A DNA stretch of 64,000 nucleotides from Micromonospora halotolerans (GCF_032108445.1 NZ_CP134876.1:1798001-1862000), one strand, 5' to 3'. Counted from the stretch's first letter, positions 44,075 to 52,770 are shown. Numbers and translations are program-made. The notes: generated by a model from the letters alone, not told the origin.

Positions 44075-44902
44075 GTGATCCAGTTCTCCGACGTCGACCT
44101 GTCCGCGGTGCGGGTGCTGCTGTGCGACGCCGACGGCAACCTCTTCCCGTCCGAGGAGCCCGCCTTCGCCGCCTCGGTCGAGGTGGCCAACGCGTTCCTG
44201 GCCGCGTACGGGATGCCCGGCACCCTCACCGCCGAGCAGCTGCGTCTCGGCTCCACCGGCAGGAACTTCCGCACCACGGCCGTGGACCTCTGCCTCGCCT
44301 CCGGCGTACCCGTCGAGGCCGCCGTCGCCGGCGGGCGCCCGGAGGCGGTCGTCGCGCCGGGCCCGACCCTGGCCGGCCGCCCGGTGCTGACCGCCGCCGC
44401 GCTGGAGCACTGGGTGGCCGAGGAGAAGGCCCGGGTCAGCGCCCACCTCGGCGACGTGCTGCGGCCGGACCCGGAGGTGCGGGACGTGCTCGGCACGCTC
44501 GCCCCGCACCTCACGCTCGCCGCGGTGAGCAGCAGCGCGGGCAGCCGGTTGGCGGCCTGCTTCCGCGCCACCGGGCTGGCCGGGCTCATCCCGGTGGAGC
44601 GGCGCTACAGCGCCGAGGACTCGCTGCCCGTACCCATCGGCAAGCCGGACCCGGCGATCTACCTGCACGCCGGGCGGGAGCTGGGCTGCGGTGGCGCCGA
44701 GGGCCTGGCCGTGGAGGACTCGGTGCCCGGCGTGCGGTCCGCCGTGGCCGCCGGCTTCCCCACCGTCGGCAACGTGATGTTCGTACGCGAGGCGGAACGT
44801 GCCGACCGGATCGAGGCACTGCGCCGGGCCGGCGTCGTCGCCGTGGTCGCCTCGTGGCGCGAGCTCGCCGAGCTGCTGTTGCCGGCGGTCGGCGCCCCCT
44901 GA
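44075..44902 (+). CDS. HAD-superfamily phosphatase/phosphoglucomutase-like
   Basis: A 275-residue HAD-IA protein. Motif I is LLCDADGNLFPSEEP (D-A-D-G-N instead of D-x-D-G-T), motif II LAAVSSSAGSRL, motif III lysine GKPDPAIYLHAG, motif IV GLAVEDSVPGVRSAVAAGF. This layout is that of phosphoglycolate phosphatase or beta-phosphoglucomutase relatives. GTG 44075 follows GAGGAG by seven bases. Substrate unknown. Confidence 0.88.
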   Translation: MIQFSDVDLSAVRVLLCDADGNLFPSEEPAFAASVEVANAFLAAYGMPGTLTAEQLRLGSTGRNFRTTAVDLCLASGVPVEAAVAGGRPEAVVAPGPTLAGRPVLTAAALEHWVAEEKARVSAHLGDVLRPDPEVRDVLGTLAPHLTLAAVSSSAGSRLAACFRATGLAGLIPVERRYSAEDSLPVPIGKPDPAIYLHAGRELGCGGAEGLAVEDSVPGVRSAVAAGFPTVGNVMFVREAERADRIEALRRAGVVAVVASWRELAELLLPAVGAP

Positions 44903-44938
44903 CCGGCCCGCCACCCCCGCGCGGGGACGTGACGCGGG

Positions 44939-45658
44939 TCAGGCTCGCCGGTCGGGATTGCGTGCGGCGCTCGCCACCAGCGCCTCGGCGACCTCGCGGA
45001 CCTTGCGGTTGCTGTCCTGGGACAGCCGCGACAGCAGCGCGAACGCCTCGTCCGGTGAACAGCGCCGTTCGGCCATGATGATCCCCTTGGCCTGCTCTAT
45101 GACCGCCCGGCTCCGCGTCGCCGCGCGCATCTGCTCGGACAGGGCGGCGGCGCTGTCGTACAGGTGGGCGTTGGCCAGCGCCACGGCGGCGTACGCGGCG
45201 AAGCCCTCCGCCGTCGCGATGGCGTCCTGGTCGAAGGCGTGCGCCTCGCCGCCGTAGACGTTGAGAGCTCCGACGACCGCCTCCTGGAGCGGCAGCCCGA
45301 TGGACAGTGAGCTGCCGACGCCGGCGGAGCGGGCCCGGCCCGCCCATTCGGGCCACCGCGGCTCGGCCGACATGTCCGGGACGGAGATCGAGGAAGCGCC
45401 GACCGAGGCGTCCACGCAGGGGCCCCGGCCGTGGTCGTACTGCCACTGGTCGAGGTTGCGGGCGATCTCGTCGGTGGCCACGAGGGACCGGCCGTCGGCG
45501 CCGCGGAACAGGCTCACCGTCAGCCTTCTGGCTCCCGGGATGCTCCGGGTGGCCAGCTCCGCGATCCGGCCCAGCATGTCGTCGAGGCTCGTCTCGTCCA
45601 GCCTGATCCGGCCCAGTTCGGCGAAGGCGTCCTCGGGGTCCTCGCTCGGCTGTGTCAT
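44939..45658 (-). CDS. GAF-ANTAR protein (RNA-binding antiterminator type)
   Basis: A 239-residue protein. Residues 20-165 are a GAF sensor domain (RLTVSLFRGADGRSLVA, HGRGPCVDASVGASSISVPDM, SIGLPLQEAVVGALNVYG). Residues 170-232 are the ANTAR domain: SRAVIEQAKGIIMAERRCSPDEAF and LSRLSQDSNRKVREVAEAL. ANTAR proteins bind paired hairpins in leader RNAs and prevent termination. A paralogue lies at 58612. SD AAGGA precedes the ATG. Confidence 0.92.
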   Translation of the reverse strand: MTQPSEDPEDAFAELGRIRLDETSLDDMLGRIAELATRSIPGARRLTVSLFRGADGRSLVATDEIARNLDQWQYDHGRGPCVDASVGASSISVPDMSAEPRWPEWAGRARSAGVGSSLSIGLPLQEAVVGALNVYGGEAHAFDQDAIATAEGFAAYAAVALANAHLYDSAAALSEQMRAATRSRAVIEQAKGIIMAERRCSPDEAFALLSRLSQDSNRKVREVAEALVASAARNPDRRA

Positions 45659-45841
45659 GGGAGATCCTTGTCGGCCGGCGTACGCCGGCGGCTCGGGAGT
45701 TTCGGTTGGGGGGTGCCGCCCGGGGCGTGCGACTGACGTCCCCCGGCGGGACGGCCGGAAAACCCTTCGCGCGAGACAGTTCATCGACCCGCGGGCCGGC
45801 CGCGACGGATCCGGCGGCGGGAGGTGTAGCGCCGGTTGCGG

Positions 45842-46531
45842 TCAGGCGGGACCGCCACCCCCGCCCCGCCGTCGCAGTCTCCGCCTCACCCGGAACCCGA
45901 CGGCGCGGGCGCCGGACACGGTCCGGGCGAGATGGCGCCTGTTCTCGTGGACGTACGCCGAGATCAACGCGACCAGGAAGCCCAGTCCCGTGAGCCAGGC
46001 GAGCCACTCCCCGACCGAGGCCAGCAGCGGCAGGGTCACGAACAGGCAGACGAACCCGGACAGCGGGAAGACCAGTTGCAACCCGAACTCGTACAGCAGG
46101 GACCGGGCGTCCCTCTGCTGCGCGTAGAAGTCGTCCCACCGGAAGACCCGGTCGTCCCCGGAGCACTGCACGGCGATGGGCCGCAGCACGTCGCGGGTGT
46201 ACCGGTTCGCCGCCTCGCGGTCACGCCGGCGCCGCAGGATGGTGATCCCCGAGGTCGCCGCCAACACCGGAACCGCGAGCAGCAGGCGCGGATCGGCCCG
46301 GTTCGCCACCACGAACCCGAGGATCACGGCCACCACGGTCAGGTACGCGCCGACCAGGGCGTGCGACGCGGCGGATTTCTGCGCCATGACGGCCCGGATC
46401 GCGGTGTACTCCGCGACGACCAGGTTGGTGCGGTTGTCGACGCGAGCAGCGGTCGTTTCGTCGCCCGGTGGAGCACCTCTCGGACGGGCCAGGTCATTCC
46501 ACCTCACGCGTCGATGATGGCAACCCTCCAC
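45842..46531 (-). CDS. Membrane protein with four predicted helices
   Basis: A 229-residue (or shorter) protein. Hydrophobic segments are LVGAYLTVVAVILGFVVA, LLLAVPVLAATSGITIL, LVFPLSGFVCLFVTLPLL and WLAWLTGLGFLVALISAYV; a conserved-looking stretch VFRWDDFYAQQRDARSLLYE lies between. The start is uncertain (GTG 46531 or GTG 46507). No family is recognised. It lies just downstream of the desaturase operon on the same strand. Confidence 0.68.
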   Translation of the reverse strand: MEGCHHRRVRWNDLARPRGAPPGDETTAARVDNRTNLVVAEYTAIRAVMAQKSAASHALVGAYLTVVAVILGFVVANRADPRLLLAVPVLAATSGITILRRRRDREAANRYTRDVLRPIAVQCSGDDRVFRWDDFYAQQRDARSLLYEFGLQLVFPLSGFVCLFVTLPLLASVGEWLAWLTGLGFLVALISAYVHENRRHLARTVSGARAVGFRVRRRLRRRGGGGGPA

Positions 46532-46556
46532 AAGGGCCCGACCGACCGGCCGCCGG

Positions 46557-47630
46557 TCACCGGCCGCGGGCGGGTCGCTCGCGGGAGCCGACGTCGTCCA
46601 GGTGGCGCAGCGCTTCCGCCCAGGAGCGGCCCAGGGTGGTCTCGTGGTAGTCGAGGTCGTGCTCGGCGCAGAACCGCCGGATCAACGGCTGGGCATGACG
46701 CAGGCTGGGACACGGCATGCTCGGGAACAGGTGGTGTTCGATCTGGTAGTTCAGCCCGCCCAGCGCGATGTCGACGAACCTCCCGCCCCGCACGTTGCGG
46801 GAGGTGAGCACCTGCCGCCGCAGGTAGCCGAGGTTGTCGTCGGCACCGAGGATCGGCATGCCCTTGTGGTTGGGAGCGAACGAGCAACCGAGGTAGAGGC
46901 CGAGCACACCCTGGTTGATCAGGATGAACGCGACGGCCTGCGCCGGGCTCAGGACCAGGAACACGGTGGTGAGGTAGCCGCCCAGGTGCAGGACCAGCAG
47001 CCCGGCCTCGACGGGCCGGCGCGCGAGTGGGCGCCGGCGGAGGACGGCTCGCACGCTGTTGCCGTGCAGGTGCAGGCCCTCCAGGAGGAGCAGCGGGAAG
47101 AACAGGTACGCCTGGTGACGCACGAACAGCGCGGCGAGGCCACGCCGTCGCCGGGCCTGGTCGGCCGTGAAGGACAGGGGCGCCACCCCGATGTCCGGGT
47201 CCCTGCCCTCGGTGTTCGGATGGGCGTGGTGTCGGTTGTGCTTGTCCACCCACCAGCCGTAGCTGATCCCGGTCAACAGGTTGGCGTGCAGGAGGCCGAT
47301 CAGGTCGTTGGCCCGTCTCGAGCCGGCGATCTGCCGGTGACCGGCGTCGTGGCCGATGAAGCCGGCCTGCGCGAAGACCACCGCGAGGGCCACCGCGACC
47401 AGGAGCTGCCACCACGACTCGCCCCACCGGACGAACAGGGCCCACAGTCCGGCATAGCAGCCGACGACGAGGCCGATCCGCACCGCGTAGTGGCCGCGCC
47501 GCCGTTCGAGCAGGCCCGCCGCGCGGATCTGCCGGGACAGGTCGGCGTAGTCGCTGCCGCGGTCGGGGTCTCGCGGCCGCGCCGCGGCAGGTGCCCGCCG
47601 GGCCACCGGTGCGGGCGGGGGGACCGTCAC
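46557..47630 (-). CDS. Membrane fatty acid (acyl-lipid or acyl-CoA) desaturase
   Basis: A 357-residue di-iron membrane desaturase. The three histidine boxes are complete: HDAGH (94-98), HNRHH (131-135) and QIEHH (296-300), the last being typical of the front-end/delta-5-like group. Two pairs of membrane helices lie between them. It inserts a cis double bond in long acyl chains, lowering membrane melting temperature. GTG 47630 overlaps the stop of the 57-aa upstream gene (GTGA), so expression is coupled. Confidence 0.92.
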   Translation of the reverse strand: MTVPPPAPVARRAPAAARPRDPDRGSDYADLSRQIRAAGLLERRRGHYAVRIGLVVGCYAGLWALFVRWGESWWQLLVAVALAVVFAQAGFIGHDAGHRQIAGSRRANDLIGLLHANLLTGISYGWWVDKHNRHHAHPNTEGRDPDIGVAPLSFTADQARRRRGLAALFVRHQAYLFFPLLLLEGLHLHGNSVRAVLRRRPLARRPVEAGLLVLHLGGYLTTVFLVLSPAQAVAFILINQGVLGLYLGCSFAPNHKGMPILGADDNLGYLRRQVLTSRNVRGGRFVDIALGGLNYQIEHHLFPSMPCPSLRHAQPLIRRFCAEHDLDYHETTLGRSWAEALRHLDDVGSRERPARGR

Positions 47631-47800
47631 GGGGACTGCGTGTCGGCCAGGTCGGCCGGATCGAGCCGCAGCGTGGCGAACAATCCGGTGTGCTCGTCGG
47701 GGTTCACCCGTTCCGGTAGCTCGCGCTCGACCCAGTCGGCCCTGACCTGCTGGCCGCGTTCGCGAAGAAGACTGACGATCCTGTGCCGGGCGATCCGCAT
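47627..47800 (-). CDS. 57-aa protein coupled to the desaturase
   Basis: A small basic/acidic protein beginning MRIARHRIVSLLRERGQQVR and ending in a negatively charged tail (LRLDPADLADTQSP). The N-terminal half looks like an amphipathic helix. ATG 47800 has GGGAG seven bases upstream, and the stop overlaps the desaturase start. Size and coupling suggest a regulator or stabiliser of the desaturase, but no family is recognised. Confidence 0.68.
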   Translation of the reverse strand: MRIARHRIVSLLRERGQQVRADWVERELPERVNPDEHTGLFATLRLDPADLADTQSP

Positions 47801-48228
47801 CGGGTGCTCCCTGGTAGCGCCGCCCGGAAGGGTCATGCTCGGTGGTGGCAGTGGCCACCGGGGACCCGGGCGACATCCTCACCGTACGCCTCCGGGGAGC
47901 GCATCCGCACCTGGTCGAGGGCGACTGCCAGCGGCTCCCGTGGATCGGCACACCGGGAGAGGCGTACGCTGAGGGTATCGCTCGGGACTCCGGTGACGGA
48001 CGGTCCGCTGACGGCGGACGTCCCACCGATCGGGGCCACTGCGTCACCCCCCGCCGCCCATTTAGCAGCCCGGTCGCCGACTCCACGTCGCGTCCCCGGC
48101 CGGCAGCTCCCCCGCACCGGCTCGCCGGGCAGCGACAGTCCGTCGCAGGCCCGCCCTCACCCGACCGCCCGCGCCGGCCCACGCCGGCACCGGGTACGTC
48201 GGGCACCATCGGAAGGCGGCGGTTCGTG
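47801..48228. other. 428-bp intergenic region without a supported gene
   Basis: Separates the divergent desaturase operon and lapA. Several overlapping frames are open on both strands but none has a convincing start, ribosome binding site and codon pattern together. A possible -10 (TACGCT, about 47966-47971) points towards the plus strand. Confidence 0.5.
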
Positions 48229-48639
48229 ATGACCGCACCCCGGAACAGGCCCGTCCCACTCTTCACCGCCAACGGCCACGACGGCCCGGCGGCTGCTCGT
48301 CCGACCTTCCGTCGTCCCCCGGTGAAGCGATCGCGGATCGGGGAGCTGTGGGTCGTCGCCGTGGTGTTCGCGATCGTGCTCCTGCTGCTCATGATCTTCG
48401 TGTTGCAGAACGGGCAGCGCGCCGAGGTGACGTTCCTCGGCGCACACGCCGCCCTGCCGGTCGGTGTGGCGCTGCTGTTGGCCGCGATCATCGGGGTGCT
48501 GCTCGTCGCCCTTCCCGGCACCGCCCGGATCGTGCAGCTGAGGATGCGTCAACGCCGGCGCGCCACGGCGGTCCCCGGGTCGCCCGCTCCCGGCCCGACC
48601 GGTTCGCCGACGACCGGCGCCGTCCACCGGGAGGGCTGA
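48229..48639 (+). CDS. LapA-domain (DUF1049) membrane protein
   Basis: A 136-residue protein with two membrane helices, ELWVVAVVFAIVLLLLMIFVL and PVGVALLLAAIIGVLLVAL, joined by the motif QNGQRAEVTFLGAHAAL, which defines LapA/YciS-like proteins. The N-terminal 45 residues and the C-terminal tail are basic and disordered. In other bacteria LapA-type proteins act in envelope homeostasis. ATG 48229; GTG 48226 is also in frame. Confidence 0.88.
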   Translation: MTAPRNRPVPLFTANGHDGPAAARPTFRRPPVKRSRIGELWVVAVVFAIVLLLLMIFVLQNGQRAEVTFLGAHAALPVGVALLLAAIIGVLLVALPGTARIVQLRMRQRRRATAVPGSPAPGPTGSPTTGAVHREG

Positions 48640-48642
48640 CCC

Positions 48643-49203
48643 ATGTCCGTCACCCGGCAACGCGGCACCGCGAGCCCCCCGTCCGTGCCCACCGCGCCCC
48701 GGCTCGTCCTCGCCACCGATCGGGCGGGGTCGGTCCTCGACGGCGCCTGGTGGCCCCGGTCCTGGGACCCGGTCACCGAACTTCCGGGTCTCGTCCTCGC
48801 CTTGGCGGAACGCCACGGTCGGATCCGGCACATCATGCTCAACATCGACGCCTGGGACAGCCGGTTCCGCCGGTTGGCCGTCGGACCGGACCTGGTCCGG
48901 CTCGGCTGGTTCGACACCCTCGATCCCGCCGTGCTGGTTGCCACCACCGGCGGGGACATCCAGGTCGACCTGCTCATCGTGCCGCCCGCCACGGCAGCGG
49001 CCGCAGCCCAGCAGGCGATGGCGGCCGCCGCCGACCCGACCAACGTCAGGCGCGCGCCGGACATCCTGGCCGCCCTGCGGGTGCCACCGGCCCCGAGGGC
49101 CAGCGGCGGCGCCGACGCGCGCGCGGTGTGGGACAACGAGGGCGGTGGCGGCGGGGTCGCCGCGACGGGCGGCGGGGCACGGGGTGGCCCGGACCGCGAC
49201 TGA
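48643..49203 (+). CDS. DUF5994 family protein
   Basis: A 186-residue soluble protein with the DUF5994 core: PRLVLATDRAGSVLDGAWWPRS followed by ELPGLVLALAERHGRI, then MLNIDAWDSRF and a DLLIVPP strand. The C-terminal 45 residues are Gly-rich. This actinobacterial family has no known function but often accompanies stress genes. It follows lapA by 3 bp, so they form an operon. Confidence 0.85.
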   Translation: MSVTRQRGTASPPSVPTAPRLVLATDRAGSVLDGAWWPRSWDPVTELPGLVLALAERHGRIRHIMLNIDAWDSRFRRLAVGPDLVRLGWFDTLDPAVLVATTGGDIQVDLLIVPPATAAAAAQQAMAAAADPTNVRRAPDILAALRVPPAPRASGGADARAVWDNEGGGGGVAATGGGARGGPDRD

Positions 49204-49260
49204 CCGGCGCGGGCCGGGTGCACGGCCCGCGTTCCCGGCCCGCTGAGGCCGACGCTCGCC

Positions 49261-49266
49261 TAGTGT
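49261..49266 (+). promoter_or_regulatory. Putative -10 element for ltrA1
   Basis: TAGTGT fits TANNNT and lies in the 162-bp gap upstream of the LtrA gene at 49366, giving a leader of about 95 nt. Confidence 0.3.
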
Positions 49267-49365
49267 CGACCTGGGCAGCCGGCCGCGTCCGACGCGCCCG
49301 GTTCCGGCCGGTCGCGCACCGCCGCCGAGTCCCGCACGACGCCGGAGTCAGCAGACGGGCCCCTG

Positions 49366-50547
49366 ATGACGATCGACCGAGCGGTGGGGTTGTCCCGCGC
49401 AGACGGTGGACCCCAGCGGGCGACCCTGCTGGAGCTGTTCCTCGATCTGGTGTTCGTCGCCGCGCTCGCCCTGACGTCACGATCGTTGGCCCAGCGTCTC
49501 GACGCGGTCGGGGTCTTCCAGACCGTCGTGCTGCTCATGGCGATCTGGTGGGTCTGGTCCGTCACCGCGCTGACCACCGACCTCTACAACAGGCAGCAGC
49601 CGCCCATCTTCGCCATGACGCTCTGGGTCATGCTCGGGACCATCCTGATGGCCGGCACGCTGCCCGAGGCCTTTGCCGACCACGCCCTGACCTTCGCGGG
49701 CGCCTACGTGGCGATTCACCTGGGCCGAGGCATCTTCCTGGTCGCCGCGCTGCAGGGCCGGACGGCGCGGATGCACGCCAGCCGGTTCATCTTCTGGTTC
49801 GTCCTGTCCGCCGTACCGTGGCTCGCCGGCGGTCTCGTGGCCGGCTGGGCGCGAGGTGTGCTGTGGACCGCCGCACTCGCCGTCGACTACGGGTCGGCCG
49901 CGCTCCGTTATCCCACCCCTCGGATCGGGAAGGTGCCCGCGTCCCAGTACCGGGTGGCGGCCGACCATCTGGCGGAGCGCTACCAGCAGTTCTTCACTCT
50001 GGCCCTCGGTGACCTCATCCTCGTCACCACCCTGACCTACGCCGACCACGACGTGACAGCCGGCCGGACGGCGGCGCTCCTGGTCGCGTTCGCCGCCACC
50101 GTGCTGCTGTGGCAGATCTACGTCCACCGCGCCGGATCCCTGCTGCAGGCCACCATCGAGTCGGCCCGGGACCCGGGCGGGTTCGTCCGGTCCGCACCCA
50201 ACACCCACCTGGTCATGGTGGCCGGCGTGGTCGCCGCCTCCGCCGGTTTCGAGGTGGCCATCGCCCACCCCGCCGAGCCCACCGTGCCCTGGCTGGCCGG
50301 CGTCATCTTCGGCGGGCCCGCGTTGTTCCTGACCGGCCGGGCCCGGTTCGAGTACGAGGTGTTCAGCCGGGTGTCGCCGTCCCGGCCGGTCGCTTTCCTC
50401 GTGCTGGCGGTCGCGGCACCGGTCCTCCTGGGTGAGCCCGCGCTGGTGGCCGGCCTCGCCGCCACCGTCGTGCTGGCCGGGGTCGCCGTCGCCGACGCCG
50501 TCCGGGCCTCCGGGAACCCACCCGAGTCACCAGCGCCCTCCATGTAG
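49366..50547 (+). CDS. ltrA: Low-temperature-requirement protein A (LtrA) family, copy 1
   Basis: A 393-residue polytopic membrane protein with about ten helices. The N-terminus shows the family mark ATLLELFLDLVFVAALALT, with IWWVWSVTALTTDLYNR after helix 2 and ERYQQFFTLALGDLILV in the middle. LtrA was named for cold growth of Listeria; the biochemical role is unknown. A second copy lies at 55416 with the same FFDLVFVF start and RHGLLVIIALGES core, so the region holds two paralogues. Confidence 0.9.
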   Translation: MTIDRAVGLSRADGGPQRATLLELFLDLVFVAALALTSRSLAQRLDAVGVFQTVVLLMAIWWVWSVTALTTDLYNRQQPPIFAMTLWVMLGTILMAGTLPEAFADHALTFAGAYVAIHLGRGIFLVAALQGRTARMHASRFIFWFVLSAVPWLAGGLVAGWARGVLWTAALAVDYGSAALRYPTPRIGKVPASQYRVAADHLAERYQQFFTLALGDLILVTTLTYADHDVTAGRTAALLVAFAATVLLWQIYVHRAGSLLQATIESARDPGGFVRSAPNTHLVMVAGVVAASAGFEVAIAHPAEPTVPWLAGVIFGGPALFLTGRARFEYEVFSRVSPSRPVAFLVLAVAAPVLLGEPALVAGLAATVVLAGVAVADAVRASGNPPESPAPSM

Positions 50548-50584
50548 CGGGGAGCTGCCACCGCGTGACCTCGCGCTGCGGCGG

Positions 50585-50719
50585 GTGGACGGGCGGGAGG
50601 CCGACGTCACCACGGTGGTGGACGACTCGGCCAGCACCTACCGGTGCGAGCTGGTGATCCGCTTCGACGGGGACGACGGGTCGTGGGGCGAGGAGTCCTT
50701 CGTCCGCAGTCCGGCGTGA
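50585..50719 (+). CDS. Possible small protein, 44 residues
   Basis: A short frame with good third-position GC, rich in Asp and Val (VTTVVDDSASTYRCELVIRF), ending just inside the terminator at 50718-50747. GTG 50585 lacks a clear SD. It follows ltrA by 37 bp. It could be an authentic small acidic protein or a chance frame. Confidence 0.4.
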   Translation: MDGREADVTTVVDDSASTYRCELVIRFDGDDGSWGEESFVRSPA

Positions 50720-50747
50720 CGGGACCACCGGGGCCGGTGGTCCCGTC
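50718..50747. terminator. Bidirectional terminator
   Basis: A perfect 14-bp stem (50718-50731 with 50734-50747), between the ltrA unit (plus) and the MauE-like gene (minus). Confidence 0.75.
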
Positions 50748-50753
50748 CGCCCG

Positions 50754-51620
50754 TCACGCGGGCACCACGTCGAGCCGCGGGCCCGCGGGTCGCCCGGCCC
50801 CGGCCAGGGCCAGCAGGGTCTGCCCGGTGGCGTCGTCGACGACGGCGACCCGTACCGCGTCGGGCCCGCCGTCGACCAGCGGGACGGCGAAGACCGCGGT
50901 GGCCGGCCGGCCCTGGTAGCGCGCGGCGTGGCCGACGAAGCGCCACTCGCCGTCGTCCCAGTGCTCGCGGACGTCGGAGCGGAGCAGCGGCGCGATCCGC
51001 CGGTAGGGGTCGCTGAGCTGGACCTGCTGCACGGTGGCGAGCAGCGGCAGCCCGGTGCCGCCGCGCAGCGGGTTGGTCAGCCGGGCGCGCAGCCGGCGCA
51101 GCGGCAGCAGCCAGCCGGCGTCCAGTTCGGGGGACAGCGCCACCATGGCCGCCGCCTCGGCGAGCAGCACCACGCCGCCGGCCAGGGGACGGTCGGTGAG
51201 CGCGGCCAGCCACGCGCCGGTGGCCACGGTGGCCAGCCCGGCCGCCGCCACGAGCAGCGCGGCCCGGCCGAGGCTGCGGCCGGAGACCGGGGTCGGGCGG
51301 CTGCTCAGGCAGCCGCACGAGGAGGTCGGGGCGGTTCGGCGGGCGTACGTCAGGTAGCCGAGGAAGCCGACGGCCACGGCGGTCGCGGCGGCGGTCTCCA
51401 GCCGCAGGGCGGGCGGCAGCAGGAGGAGCGCGCCGAGGATCAGCTCGACGGCCCCGAGCAGCCGGTACGCGGGCAGCAAGCGGTGTTCCCCGACCAGGCG
51501 GACGAGCGCGGACCGCCGGGCGACCGTGGCGGCGTGCCGGTTCAGGAGCTTCACGCGGGCGGACCAGATCAGCACCGCGCCGACGACCAGCGGTTGCAGC
51601 GCCGCGATCATGTCGATCAT
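50754..51620 (-). CDS. MauE/DoxX-type redox membrane protein with extra C-terminal domain
   Basis: A 288-residue protein. Four to six membrane helices occupy residues 5-160 (LQPLVVGAVLIWSARVKLL, YRLLGAVELILGALLLLPP, ALLVAAAGLATVATGAWLAAL). The loop after helix 3 carries TSSCGCLSS, the Cys-x-Cys of MauE-like proteins, which help make disulfides in exported Cys-rich proteins such as methylamine dehydrogenase. The last 100 residues form an extra soluble domain (EWRFVGHAARYQGRPATAVF). It follows the Tat and Cys-rich genes at 51.7-52.8 kb, its likely partners. SD GGGGAG. Confidence 0.8.
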   Translation of the reverse strand: MIDMIAALQPLVVGAVLIWSARVKLLNRHAATVARRSALVRLVGEHRLLPAYRLLGAVELILGALLLLPPALRLETAAATAVAVGFLGYLTYARRTAPTSSCGCLSSRPTPVSGRSLGRAALLVAAAGLATVATGAWLAALTDRPLAGGVVLLAEAAAMVALSPELDAGWLLPLRRLRARLTNPLRGGTGLPLLATVQQVQLSDPYRRIAPLLRSDVREHWDDGEWRFVGHAARYQGRPATAVFAVPLVDGGPDAVRVAVVDDATGQTLLALAGAGRPAGPRLDVVPA

Positions 51621-51746
51621 GGGTTCTCCCCTCGGGTGGGCCGACGGGTGACGCCGGGGCGGCCGGCTGGGGCGGGCCGCCCTGCGACGGCTCCAGTTCG
51701 CCGCGGCCGACGTGGCGCCGCGATCTGGAGCCGTCGGGCGTACCGG

Positions 51747-52343
51747 TCAGGCGGCGGCGTAGACGGTGGCGATGTCGATCTCGTTGGTGTCCGGGTGCCA
51801 GGCGCCGAGCACCTGGACGTGCCGGCCCACGCGGAGCAGGGACAGGTCGCTGATGGCCGGTGTGCCGTTGTAGACCGCGGCGGAGCGGCCGGGCACGACG
51901 TGGGCGACGATTCGTTGACCCTTGTGGTCGAGGTGGAGCAGGTTGCGGCCGACGGCGGCGATGTGCGCGTGCAGGTTGACGATGTTCACCCACACCGAGT
52001 CGGCGGCCAGTGTGCCGTCGGGCAGGCGGACGCCGCGGGCGTAGAGCCCATCGCCGATGGCCACCTGGTCGAACGTGGTCGGGTGCAGTTTCCAGATGCT
52101 CGTGCCGTCGGTGATCCGGATCGAGTGCAGCACGGTGTCGGATCCGGTGACCAGCAGCAGGTGGCCGGAGATCTTGCTGATCCGGCCCTCGACGAAGTTC
52201 GGGTCGGGGGCGCCGGGCTCGACGGTCGCCGGCTCGGCGGCGAAGGCCGCCTCGGGGGCGAGCGAGCCGAGTCCGGTGGCGCCCACCACGCCGCCGAGCG
52301 CGGCGGTGGCGAGGAGGCGACGGCGGTCCAGGGTCTGCGGCAT
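51747..52343 (-). CDS. Tat-exported beta-rich protein (DUF5666-like)
   Basis: A 198-residue protein. Residues 1-36 are a twin-arginine signal (DRRRLLATAALGGVVGA) ending AAFAAEP. The mature part has two similar beta-barrel-like units, ISKISGHLLLVTGSDTVLHSI and RNLLHLDHKGQRIVAHVV, resembling DUF5666 (OB-like) repeats. It contains no Cys. It is 16 bp downstream of the Cys-rich gene and upstream of the MauE-like gene, on the same strand, so likely exported partner of one or both. Confidence 0.75.
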   Translation of the reverse strand: MPQTLDRRRLLATAALGGVVGATGLGSLAPEAAFAAEPATVEPGAPDPNFVEGRISKISGHLLLVTGSDTVLHSIRITDGTSIWKLHPTTFDQVAIGDGLYARGVRLPDGTLAADSVWVNIVNLHAHIAAVGRNLLHLDHKGQRIVAHVVPGRSAAVYNGTPAISDLSLLRVGRHVQVLGAWHPDTNEIDIATVYAAA

Positions 52344-52359
52344 GACGGTTCCCTCCCGT

Positions 52360-52770
52360 TCAGACGGTGTCGACCGAGCAGGGCCGCAGCCCCACGGAGA
52401 GACTGCCGATCGCGCTGAACGCCGCGGGCGTCAGGTCGATGATCCGGTTGCTGCCGCAGGCCGAGCCGCAGCAGGTGCGCTCGCCGCAGAACAGGTCCGT
52501 CTGCGGGCCGCAGTCGGCGATGGTGGTGCCGACCCGGGCGCCGTTGCAGCGGTTGGTGGTGTAGTGGCGGAAGCCGCAGGTCCGCCGGCTCATGCTGAGG
52601 CCGCAGGTGTCCGGGTGGGTGATGGCCCAGCACGCGTCCGAGGTGTTCGGCCAGGCGTGCTGGTAGTTGCCCGACCTGCAGGTGCCGCAGGCACCGCCCC
52701 CGGCGGTGCCGCACGGTCCCCAGGCGGTGCCGCAGCAGAACCAGGACACCTCGCCTTGGATGGCCGCCAT
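52360..52770 (-). CDS. Cys-rich protein with a barwin/RlpA-like (double-psi barrel) C-terminus
   Basis: A 136-residue protein with 15 cysteines and no signal peptide. ATG 52770 follows GGAGG by five bases. The N-terminal half is Gly/Cys-rich (WFCCGTAWGPCGTAGGGAC). The C-terminal part, NRCNGARVGTTIADCGP then IIDLTPAAFSAIGSLSVG, has the order seen in RlpA/expansin/barwin double-psi barrels. So many Cys imply disulfides or metal binding, odd for a cytoplasmic protein; it may be exported with the Tat partner encoded next. First gene of the presumed three-gene operon. Confidence 0.72.
   Translation of the reverse strand: MAAIQGEVSWFCCGTAWGPCGTAGGGACGTCRSGNYQHAWPNTSDACWAITHPDTCGLSMSRRTCGFRHYTTNRCNGARVGTTIADCGPQTDLFCGERTCCGSACGSNRIIDLTPAAFSAIGSLSVGLRPCSVDTV

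Noticed and set aside
47842..48228. Protein-coding genes in the gap between the desaturase operon and lapA
   Set aside because: Several overlapping frames are open on both strands, but none combines a start, an SD and a consistent codon pattern.
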